DNA of 64,000 nt from positions 186,001-250,000 of the forward strand of contig NZ_JAHYBZ010000006.1 in the NCBI RefSeq assembly GCF_019430885.1, in the 5' to 3' direction. A program made the position numbers and the translations under genes. Positions 28,426 to 35,482 of this stretch are shown here, piece by piece. Within the stretch, counting starts at the first letter, position 1. Each line of letters begins with the position of its first letter. Origin of the DNA: Roseomonas alba (GTDB lineage: Bacteria > Pseudomonadota > Alphaproteobacteria > Acetobacterales > Acetobacteraceae). The notes under the pieces are model-generated. The model made no database searches. It had not been told where the DNA came from and saw only the letters and a program-made list of their open reading frames with translations.

Positions 28426-29265
28426 ATGGCTTCCGATCGTCGCCCCACCTTCGTCCTGCCGCCCGGCACCTGCGACACGCATGTGCATGTCTGGGGGCCC
28501 TTCGACCGCTTTCCCGTCGCGAAAGGCGCGCCCTATACGCCGCCGGAGCGCAACAAGACCGACCTGCTGGCGCTGCATGCACGGCTCGGCGTGCAGCGCT
28601 GCGTCATCGTGCAGACCTCGGTGTACAAATCCGACAACCGGGCGATGCTCGACGCCGTCGCCGACAATCCCGCGACCTATCGCGGTGTCGCGCTGGTCGA
28701 TGACAGCTTCGGCGATGCCGAATATCAGGCGCTGCACGATGGCGGGGTGCGCGGCGTGCGCTTCGGCTTCGTGAAGCACCTGGGCGGCGCGCCGGATATC
28801 GCGCTGGTGAAGCGCACCGCGGACCGCATCGCGGCCATGGGGTGGCATCTGGTGCTGCACCTCGACGCCGCGAACATCCCGGAATTCGAGGCGCTGCTGC
28901 GCGGCTTCACCCTGCCTGTGGTGATCGACCATATGGGCCGCGTGCCGGTGGCGGACGGGCTGGACCAGGCGCCGTTCCGCATCCTGCTCGACCTGCTGAA
29001 GCGCGAGAATTACTGGGTGAAGGTGTCGGGGTCGGAGCGCATCTCAGCCGAAGGCCCGCCCTTCCGCGACGCCATCCCCTTCGCCCGCTGGCTGATCGAG
29101 GCAGCGCCCGACCGCACCCTATGGGGCACCGACTGGCCACACCCCAATGTGCGGTGGGAACCGGACGAGGCTGACCTCGTCGATCTGCTGCCGGAATTCG
29201 GCGACGCTGCCGCGCTGCAGCGTGTGCTGGTGGACAATCCTGCTCGACTGTATGGGTTCGCATGA
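28426..29265 (+). CDS. LigI-like amidohydrolase (2-pyrone-4,6-dicarboxylate hydrolase family), copy 2
   Basis: 279 residues from the ATG at 28426, four bases after the previous stop. It is close to the LigI pattern throughout: CDTHVHVWGPFDRFPVAKGA (His19, His21), VQTSVYKSDNRAMLDAVADN, GVRGVRFGFVKHLGG, VVIDHMGRVP (His169), YWVKVSGSERISAEGPPFRD and TLWGTDWPHPN (Asp236). LigI hydrolyses 2-pyrone-4,6-dicarboxylate to 4-oxalomesaconate in protocatechuate 4,5-cleavage. Here no ring-cleavage dioxygenase is nearby, so the substrate may be a related carboxylated lactone. Its stop overlaps the MaoC-like gene (ATGA). Confidence 0.87.
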   Translation: MASDRRPTFVLPPGTCDTHVHVWGPFDRFPVAKGAPYTPPERNKTDLLALHARLGVQRCVIVQTSVYKSDNRAMLDAVADNPATYRGVALVDDSFGDAEYQALHDGGVRGVRFGFVKHLGGAPDIALVKRTADRIAAMGWHLVLHLDAANIPEFEALLRGFTLPVVIDHMGRVPVADGLDQAPFRILLDLLKRENYWVKVSGSERISAEGPPFRDAIPFARWLIEAAPDRTLWGTDWPHPNVRWEPDEADLVDLLPEFGDAAALQRVLVDNPARLYGFA

Positions 29266-30104
29266 CGGACATTCATGACTGGGTCGGCCGCAAGCGCCGC
29301 ATCGCGGACGAGATGGCCACGCCCTTGGTCCGCCGCATGGCGGCGCTGACCGATCGCACCGACATCGCGCTGGATCGCGGCGCACCTGTGCCGAACCACT
29401 GGCTGTCCATGCTGTTCGATGATGCGCAGCCGCAGTCGCAGCTCGGCCCGGATGGGCATCCGGCGAAGGGCGACTTCCTGCCGCCCGTGCCCCTGCCCCG
29501 CCGCATGCTGGGGGGGCGGCGCGTCACCTACCATGCCGCGCCATGCGTCGGGGACACATTGGAACGCGAGACGGCGATCGCCTCCATCACGCCGAAGGTC
29601 GGGCGATCCGGGGCGATGATCTTCGTCATGCTCCGCCACACCATCACCGGGCCGAACGGCCTGGTCGCGGTGGAGGAGCAGGACACCGTCTATCTGGAGG
29701 CGAAGCGCAACGCGCCGGCGCCGAAGGAGGCACCGGTCACGGTGCCGAATGCCGCCTGGCGCGATTCCTGGACGCCAGACCCGGTGATCCTGTTCCGCTT
29801 CTCGGCCCTCGCCTTCAACGGCCACCGCATCCATTACGATGCGGACTATGCCCGGGACGTCGAGGGGTATCCGGCCCTGGTCGTCAATGGCAGCGTCAGC
29901 ACACTATTCCTGTTCGAGGCCGCGCTGCGCCGCGCCCCCGGCGCGCAGATCCGCCACTACGACGCACGCACCATCCAGCCGGTTTTCTGCAATGCGCCGT
30001 CCCTGTTGTGTGGCACGGTCGCGAATGCCGAGGGCGAGCACACGCTGTGGGTCGGGCAACCGGATGGCGCGATGGCCATTCGCATCAAGACAAGGATTGC
30101 CTGA
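29262..30104 (+). CDS. MaoC/HTD2-type acyl-CoA hydratase, second copy
   Basis: 280 residues. The ATG at 29262 lies in an ATGA overlap with the LigI-like gene. The domain plan equals that of the 15823 gene: GAPVPNHWLSMLFDDAQPQS, FLPPVPLPRRMLGGRRVTYH, then the C-terminal hydratase motif FNGHRIHYDADYARDVEGYP and a substrate loop ending LVVNGSVSTLFLFE. It probably hydrates (or dehydrates) a branched dicarboxylyl-CoA of mesaconyl-C4-CoA type. Unlike the first copy it is not followed by a CitE-like lyase but by a class III CoA-transferase one base after its stop, which would supply the CoA ester. Confidence 0.84.
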   Translation: MTDIHDWVGRKRRIADEMATPLVRRMAALTDRTDIALDRGAPVPNHWLSMLFDDAQPQSQLGPDGHPAKGDFLPPVPLPRRMLGGRRVTYHAAPCVGDTLERETAIASITPKVGRSGAMIFVMLRHTITGPNGLVAVEEQDTVYLEAKRNAPAPKEAPVTVPNAAWRDSWTPDPVILFRFSALAFNGHRIHYDADYARDVEGYPALVVNGSVSTLFLFEAALRRAPGAQIRHYDARTIQPVFCNAPSLLCGTVANAEGEHTLWVGQPDGAMAIRIKTRIA

Positions 30105-30105
30105 C

Positions 30106-31314
30106 ATGGCGGGTCCTCTCGACGGCATCCGCGTGCTCGATCTCTCGGCCGTGGTGGTGGGGCCGATCTGCACGCATGTGCTCTGCGAGCACGGGGCCGA
30201 GGTCATCAAGATCGAGGCACCGCCTTCTGGCGACCTGCTGCGGTCCCTCGCCGGTAAGGGCCGCAGCCCGGGCATGAACGGGAAGTTCCTGAACTTCAAC
30301 CGGGGCAAGAAGTCGCTCGCCATCGACCTGAAGAAGGCGGCGGGCATCGCGGCCCTGCAGAAGCTCGCGGCAACGGTCGATGTTTTCGTCACCAATATCC
30401 GGCCGGATGCGCAGGCGCGGCTCGGCGTCGATGAGGCGAGCCTGCGGGCGATGGCGCCGCGGCTGATCCACTGCTCGATCACCGGCTTCGGCACGGGCGG
30501 TCCCTATGCCGGGCGGCCGGCCTACGACACCGTCATCCAGGGCGTGTCCGGTGTCGCCGGCGCCTTCGAGGCCTCGACCGGCGAACCGCGCTACGTGCCC
30601 TTCCTGGTCGCCGACCATACGGTGGGGCTGATCGCCGCGCAGATGATCGGCTTCGCGCTCTATCGCCGCGAGAAGACCGGCATCGGCGAGGCCATCGAGG
30701 TGCCCATGTTCGAGAACATGGCCGCCTACATCATGCAGGAGCATCTCGGCGCGGCGTCCTTCCGCCCGGCGCTAGGCCCGCCGGGCGACCATCGCGTACT
30801 GAGCCCGGACGGTAAGCCGCTGCCGACGAAGGACGGCTTCATCTGCATCTCGGCCAACACGGATGCGCAGGCGCATGCCTTCTTCGACGCCATCGGCCGG
30901 CCCGAACTGAAGACCGATGCGCGCTTCGCCAGAGTCGCCGACCGCGTCCAACACACCAAGGAGTATTTCCATATCCGCGCGACCTCGCTCGGCGGGAAGA
31001 CCTCGGCGGAGTGGCTGGAGATCTTCGACCGCGTGGATGTGCCGGCCTCCCCCTACAACACGATCGGCTCGCTGATCGACGATCCGCATCTGCGAGCGGT
31101 GGGCATGGTGACGGAGGAAGAGCATCCGACCGAGGGCCCGACCTGGGCGATCGGGCGGCCGAACCGCTTCTCCGGCGGCATCGCGCCGCCGCGCCCGCCC
31201 GCGCCGCGCCTGGGCGCGGATGGAGCCGCGGTGCTCGAAGCGGCCGGGCTGTCGCAGGACGAGATAGACACGCTGCGGAGAGACGGCGTGCTGATCGAGG
31301 GACCGTCATCATGA
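30106..31314 (+). CDS. CaiB/BaiF (class III) CoA-transferase, copy 1
   Basis: 402 residues from the ATG at 30106. The family start MAGPLDGIRVLDLSAVVVGP is followed by EVIKIEAPPSGDLLR, NFNRGKKSLAIDLKKAAG and Asp170 in PFLVADHTVGL, at the place of the catalytic Asp (169) of formyl-CoA transferase. These cytosolic enzymes pass CoA between carboxylic acids through Asp-bound intermediates. Sitting between the MaoC-like hydratase and a Bug protein (ATGA overlap downstream), it should activate the imported or ring-opened acid. It differs from the second copy at 32282 in sequence and in the Arg/Lys-rich ENYRPGAF-type loop, so the two are likely not redundant. Confidence 0.9.
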   Translation: MAGPLDGIRVLDLSAVVVGPICTHVLCEHGAEVIKIEAPPSGDLLRSLAGKGRSPGMNGKFLNFNRGKKSLAIDLKKAAGIAALQKLAATVDVFVTNIRPDAQARLGVDEASLRAMAPRLIHCSITGFGTGGPYAGRPAYDTVIQGVSGVAGAFEASTGEPRYVPFLVADHTVGLIAAQMIGFALYRREKTGIGEAIEVPMFENMAAYIMQEHLGAASFRPALGPPGDHRVLSPDGKPLPTKDGFICISANTDAQAHAFFDAIGRPELKTDARFARVADRVQHTKEYFHIRATSLGGKTSAEWLEIFDRVDVPASPYNTIGSLIDDPHLRAVGMVTEEEHPTEGPTWAIGRPNRFSGGIAPPRPPAPRLGADGAAVLEAAGLSQDEIDTLRRDGVLIEGPSS

Positions 31315-32282
31315 CCCGCATCACCCGACGCGCCGCCATCGCCGGCGCGACGCTCACCCCCTTCGCGGTCGCCCGCGCGCAGGGCCATTGGCCCGACAAG
31401 CCGGTGCGCCTGGTCGTGCCCTTCACCCCGGGCGGATCGACCGACATCCTCGCCCGCGCGATGGGCCAGCGGCTGTCGGAGACCTTCGGTCAGCCCTTTA
31501 TCATCGACAACCGCCCGGGTGCGGGCGGCACGCTGGGATCGGAGCAGGTCTTCCGCAGCGCGCCGGACGGGCAGACGCTGATGATGGGGCATATCGGGAC
31601 GCTGGCCTGCAACCCGACGCTCTATCGCAACCTCAGCTTCGACACGGCGCAGTTCGTGCCGGTGGCGCTGGTGGCGAATGTCGCGAACTTCCTGGTGGTG
31701 ACCAACACGCTGCCGGCGCGCGACGTGCAGTCCCTGATCGCGCTGGCCAAGAGCAAGCCCGGCGAACTCACCTATGGCAGCGGCGGCAATGGCAGTGCCG
31801 CGCATATCGCCATGGTCGCCTTCAACGAGGCGACGGGCACCGAGATGACCCATGTGCCCTATCGCGGCACGGGCCCGATGATGACCGACCTGATCGCGGG
31901 CACGATCCAACTCACCATGACCGGGGGGCCGCCGGCGCTACCGCCAGTACGCGCAGGGCAGTTGCGGGCGCTCGGGATTTCGTCCCTGGAGCGGCTGCCG
32001 GCGGCGAATGACATCCCGACTGTCGCCGAACAGGGCGTGCTGGGCTTCGAGGCGCTGCAATGGTACGGCATCGTCGCCCCACCCGGTACGCCGGACGCGA
32101 TCGTCGGCAAGCTGAACGAGGCCTGCAACCGCACCCTCGGCGAGGCGGCCTTCCGCGCCCGGCTGGAGACCGAGGGCGCGGTCGCGAACCCCATGACGCC
32201 AGCGCAGTTCGGCGACTACATCGCGCGTGAGCGCGAACGCTGGGGCGCGCTGATCCGCCGCAACAATGTGAGCCTCGGCTGA
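31311..32282 (+). CDS. Bug family (TctC-like) solute-binding protein
   Basis: 323 residues from the ATG at 31311, overlapping the upstream CoA-transferase by 4 bases and the downstream one by 1. The signal peptide MTRITRRAAIAGATLTPFAV carries Arg-Arg and ends at ARAQ. The mature protein has WPDKPVRLVVPFTPGGSTDI, IIDNRPGAGGTLGSEQV and MTHVPYRGTGPMMTDLIAG. It should bind a carboxylate in the periplasm. Being embedded between two CoA-transferase genes makes it the likely entry point of the pathway. No membrane subunits are encoded nearby. Confidence 0.92.
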   Translation: MTRITRRAAIAGATLTPFAVARAQGHWPDKPVRLVVPFTPGGSTDILARAMGQRLSETFGQPFIIDNRPGAGGTLGSEQVFRSAPDGQTLMMGHIGTLACNPTLYRNLSFDTAQFVPVALVANVANFLVVTNTLPARDVQSLIALAKSKPGELTYGSGGNGSAAHIAMVAFNEATGTEMTHVPYRGTGPMMTDLIAGTIQLTMTGGPPALPPVRAGQLRALGISSLERLPAANDIPTVAEQGVLGFEALQWYGIVAPPGTPDAIVGKLNEACNRTLGEAAFRARLETEGAVANPMTPAQFGDYIARERERWGALIRRNNVSLG

Positions 32283-33469
32283 TGTCCCGCCCCTTCGAAG
32301 GCATCCGCATCGTCGATGCCACGCATGTGCTGGCCGGACCCTTCGCAGCGTATCAGCTCGCGCTGCTGGGGGCGGATGTGATCAAGGTCGAGCATCCCGG
32401 CGATCCCGATCAGAGCCGCGGACAGGGGCCGGACTGGGATCTGAACCGCGCGGGCATGGGCACCTACTTCCTGACCCAGGGGTCGAACAAGCGGTCGCTG
32501 ACGCTTGATCTGAAGCAGGAGGCGGCGCGCGAGGTCTTCCGCAAGCTCGTCGCGGAGGCCGATGTGCTGGTGGAGAATTACCGGCCTGGCGCCTTCGCGG
32601 CTCTGGGCCTCGGCTATGACGCGCTGTCAAAGCTGAATCCTCGGCTCATCTACTGCTCGATCTCGGCTTTCGGGCAGACCGGGCCGCGCAGCGGGCAGAC
32701 GGCCTATGACCATGTGATCCAAGCGAGTTCCGGCATCATGGCGGCGACCGGCACGGCGGAGGTGAATCCGCTCAAGCTCGGCGCACCGGCGATCGACTAT
32801 GCGACCGGGACGATGGGCGCCTTCGCGCTGGCCTCCGCGCTGTTCCAGCGGGAGCGCACGGGCAAGGGGCAGCGCATCGACCTCGCCATGCTGGACGTGG
32901 CGATGATGATGATGGCGTCGCACGTCACCGCGCACTCCCGCACCGCCAAATCGCCTCGCCCGCGCGGCAACGACCATGAATATGCGACCAACTCCACCTA
33001 CCCGACGAAGGACGGGATGGTGATGCTGGGGGCGTCCAATCTGCGGCAGCAGAGGCGGCTCTGGGCGGCGCTCGGCCGGCCGGAGATGGCCAAGACGCGC
33101 AACGAGGACCGCGTGACCTATCGTGCCGAGGAGGCCGCCGCGCTGCGCGAGATCATGCTGACCCGCACGGCCGATGAGTGGGAGGTCTTCCTGCAGTCGA
33201 AGCACGTTCCGGCCGGGCGGGTGCGGCGGATGGATGAGGCGCTGGCCGATCCGCAGATCGCCGCGCGAGGCCTGACCCATCGCTTCGCGGATGTGGCGGA
33301 CGTGGACGGCCCCTTCGCCGTGCCCGTCGCCGCCTTCGGCTTCGCCCATGGCGGGCCGCGCGTGGATGCGCCGCCGCGGGCGCTCGGCGCGGATACGGAT
33401 GCCATCCTTGCCGAACTCGGCTACGACGCGGCGGCGCGTGCGGCGCTGCATGACAGTCACGCCGTCTGA
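32282..33469 (+). CDS. CaiB/BaiF (class III) CoA-transferase, copy 2
   Basis: 395 residues from the ATG at 32282, sharing one base with the Bug gene stop (TGATG). Family features: FEGIRIVDATHVLAGPFAAY, ADVIKVEHPGDPDQSRGQGP, KRSLTLDLKQEAAREVFRKL, the loop VLVENYRPGAFAALGLGYD and catalytic Asp172 in GAPAIDYATGTMGA. It transfers CoA to an organic acid in the cytosol. It is followed 13 bases later by a VOC-fold gene. Two different class III transferases in one operon could handle substrate and product ends of the same pathway. Confidence 0.9.
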   Translation: MSRPFEGIRIVDATHVLAGPFAAYQLALLGADVIKVEHPGDPDQSRGQGPDWDLNRAGMGTYFLTQGSNKRSLTLDLKQEAAREVFRKLVAEADVLVENYRPGAFAALGLGYDALSKLNPRLIYCSISAFGQTGPRSGQTAYDHVIQASSGIMAATGTAEVNPLKLGAPAIDYATGTMGAFALASALFQRERTGKGQRIDLAMLDVAMMMMASHVTAHSRTAKSPRPRGNDHEYATNSTYPTKDGMVMLGASNLRQQRRLWAALGRPEMAKTRNEDRVTYRAEEAAALREIMLTRTADEWEVFLQSKHVPAGRVRRMDEALADPQIAARGLTHRFADVADVDGPFAVPVAAFGFAHGGPRVDAPPRALGADTDAILAELGYDAAARAALHDSHAV

Positions 33470-33482
33470 CCGGGAGACCCCC

Positions 33483-33854
33483 ATGACCTTCACCTTCGAC
33501 CACATCCACCTGCGCAGCCCAGACCCGGAGGCGACCGCCACCTTCTACGAGCGCGTCTTCGGCGTGACGCTGAAGCGCAGCCCGCAGCGCATCGATTTCG
33601 TGCTGGGCGGGCAGCCGATCTTCGTCTCGCCGGTGAACGAGCCGACCACCGGCGATGCGCCGATGCCGCCCTATCGCGGGCTTGAGCATATCGGCCTGGC
33701 CGTGACCGGCATCGACGCGGTGGCCGCCGAGATGAAGGCGAAGGGCGTGGTCTTCAGCATGGAGCCCACGACGATCCGGCCCGGCGTGCGCATCTGCTTC
33801 CTGCGCGGGCCGGAGAATGTATCCATCGAGTTGCTCGAGCGGAGCGCGGCCTGA
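33483..33854 (+). CDS. VOC (glyoxalase/bleomycin resistance) family protein
   Basis: 123 residues from the ATG at 33483, behind GGGAGACCC. One VOC module is clear: FDHIHLRSPDPEATATFYER at the N-terminus gives a His ligand and GLEHIGLAVTGIDAVAAEM a second, with a Glu in NVSIELLER near the C-terminus. Such proteins bind a divalent metal and act as dioxygenases, epimerases or lyases. Its place at the end of the CoA-transferase operon suggests an epimerase or isomerase step, but nothing fixes that. Its stop overlaps the proposed CTG start of the next gene. Confidence 0.85.
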   Translation: MTFTFDHIHLRSPDPEATATFYERVFGVTLKRSPQRIDFVLGGQPIFVSPVNEPTTGDAPMPPYRGLEHIGLAVTGIDAVAAEMKAKGVVFSMEPTTIRPGVRICFLRGPENVSIELLERSAA

Positions 33855-35107
33855 GCGCCTCCGAGGGCCGGAGCGCCGACGGGCGCGCAGGTCTGAATCG
33901 ACCGCGCCCCGATGTCGCGATCATCGGCGCGGGCCCGGCGGGGCTGATGGCGGCGGAGGCGGCGGCGAGATCGGGCGCCGCGGTCACCGTGTTCGACCAC
34001 ATGCCATCGCCCGCGCGGAAGCTGCTGATCGCGGGGCGCGGCGGGCTGAACCTGACGCATTCGGAAGCGCTGGAAGGCTTCCTCGACCGCTACGGCACGG
34101 CGCGGGCGCGGCTGGAGCCGTTCATCCGCGCCTTCCCGCCCGCGGCACTGATCGCCTGGTGCGAGGGGCTCGGACAGGAGACCTTCGTCGGGTCTTCGGG
34201 GCGCGTGTTCCCGAAGGCGATGAAGGCATCGCCGCTGTTGCGTGCCTGGCTGACGCGGCTGGCCTCGCTGGGCGTCGCGCTGCGAGTGCGGCACCGCTGG
34301 TCGGGTTTCGCTGAGGATGGCGGGCTGCGGTTCGCGACGCCGGAGGGCGCGACAGTCGTGCATTCGCGCGCGACGGTGCTCGCGCTCGGCGGGGCGTCCT
34401 GGCCGCGGCTCGGGTCGGATGGCGGCTGGGCCGCGCTGCTGCCGGGCTGCGCCGTCGCGCCGCTGCGGCCCTCGAACATGGGCTTCGCGGTGGACTGGTC
34501 GGACCATCTGCGCACGCGGTTTGCCGGCGCGCCGCTGAAGCGGATCGCGCTGTCCTTCGGCGGCGCGACCATACGCGGCGAGGCCATGATCACCGCACAG
34601 GGCATCGAGGGCGGCGCCGTCTATGGCCTGTCCGCGCCGCTGCGCGAGGCGATCGCCGCACAAGGCCACGCCACGCTGCGGATCGACCTGCGGCCGGATG
34701 TCGCGCGCGGGGATTTGGCGGCACGGCTGAACACGCGACCGGCGGCGGTGTCGCTGTCGAACCATCTGCGGCGCGCGGGCGGGCTGTCACCCGTCGCGGT
34801 CGCCCTGGTGCAGGAGGCGCTGCATGCCGGTGCGCCGCGGGATGATCTCGCGGCGCTGGTGAAGGGCCTGCCGGTGACGCTGAATGCCCCCTTCCCCATC
34901 GCGCGCGCGATTTCCTCGGCCGGCGGCCTGGCTTGGGAGGAAGTGGACGGCACGCTGATGCTGCGCCGCCATCCCGGCATCTTCGCCTGCGGAGAGATGC
35001 TGGACTGGGAGGCGCCGACTGGTGGCTACCTGCTCCAGGCCTGCTTCGCCACAGGCCGCGCGGCAGGCGAGGCCGCCGCCGGTTATGCGGGTTGTGGTCG
35101 CGACTGA
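33851..35107 (+). CDS. NAD(P)/FAD-dependent oxidoreductase, BaiN/HI0933-like, proposed CTG start
   Basis: About 418 residues if it starts at the CTG at 33851, which sits six bases after GGAG and overlaps the VOC stop (CTGA). The FAD-binding motif PDVAIIGAGPAGLMAAEAA starts at about residue 20, so the first ATG (33947) falls inside the Rossmann fold and cannot be the true start; no ATG, GTG or TTG lies in frame above it back to at least 33731. Other signatures: KLLIAGRGGLNLTHSE, SSGRVFPKAMKASPLL, ALGGASWPRLGSDGGW and GEMLDWEAPTGGYLLQACFA. Flavoproteins of this family bind FAD and oxidise or reduce an unknown substrate. A sequence error would also explain the missing start. Confidence 0.82.
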   Translation: MSASEGRSADGRAGLNRPRPDVAIIGAGPAGLMAAEAAARSGAAVTVFDHMPSPARKLLIAGRGGLNLTHSEALEGFLDRYGTARARLEPFIRAFPPAALIAWCEGLGQETFVGSSGRVFPKAMKASPLLRAWLTRLASLGVALRVRHRWSGFAEDGGLRFATPEGATVVHSRATVLALGGASWPRLGSDGGWAALLPGCAVAPLRPSNMGFAVDWSDHLRTRFAGAPLKRIALSFGGATIRGEAMITAQGIEGGAVYGLSAPLREAIAAQGHATLRIDLRPDVARGDLAARLNTRPAAVSLSNHLRRAGGLSPVAVALVQEALHAGAPRDDLAALVKGLPVTLNAPFPIARAISSAGGLAWEEVDGTLMLRRHPGIFACGEMLDWEAPTGGYLLQACFATGRAAGEAAAGYAGCGRD

Positions 35108-35359
35108 CCGGAAGGTTGCAGGCGCGCTGCCCTCAAAGCCATCCCGCCACGGGATCCCTCGGAGGTTGCTATGCAATGTCCCTGGGGACCCATCGGCCCG
35201 AGGCCTTTGGAAACCGTCACTTGGCGGCGTGCGCCATGGTCAGGACGGGGGCGGAAACACGCCCTTGCGCGCAAACGGCGCTGCGAGGGAACAGCATGCA
35301 CGCTGCACCCGGCACCAAGTGCCGGCGGTCCAGGCCACACTGTGGCCTGGCGGGGTGGT

Positions 35360-35382
35360 CCGGAGGGGCGGCGCCCCTCCGG
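35360..35382. terminator. 10-bp GC hairpin inside repeat copy 2
   Basis: CCGGAGGGGC and GCCCCTCCGG pair perfectly around a 3-base loop. Lying between convergent genes, it could stop transcription from either side, though no T-run follows. Confidence 0.4.
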
Positions 35383-35444
35383 CTCCGTCCCAGTGGAAGC
35401 ATCGGGGTAATCAGAAAGGCCCTTCGGACTTTGGGGGAGTGAGT

Positions 35445-35469
35445 CCGGGAGGGGCAAGGCCCCTCTCGG
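35445..35469 (-). terminator. Hairpin just past the M20 amidohydrolase stop
   Basis: CCGGGAGGGGC and GCCCCTCTCGG form an 11-bp stem with one G-T pair and an AAG loop. It lies 14 bases beyond the minus-strand stop at 35483, a good position for a 3'-end hairpin. No T-run is seen. Confidence 0.42.
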
Positions 35470-35482
35470 TTCAACGGCGCTG

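Larger units (their letters stand above)
35201..35469. repeat. Dispersed intergenic hairpin-rich repeat, copy 2
   Basis: This lies in the 375-bp gap between two convergent genes (35108-35482). It begins AGGCCTTTGGAAACCGTCAC and shares with copy 1 the run TTGCGCGC and the hairpin-ended tail TGGTCCGGAGGGG. Extra inverted repeats: a 10-bp CCAGGCCACA/TGTGGCCTGG pair at 35330-35350 and an imperfect AAAGGCC/GGACTTT stem near 35415. The rest of the gap, 35108-35200, has no recognisable gene or element. Confidence 0.68.

Noticed and set aside
35108..35200. A small gene between the flavoprotein and the repeat copy 2
   Set aside because: Open frames here run straight into the repeat, lack a ribosome-binding site and show no protein-like pattern.
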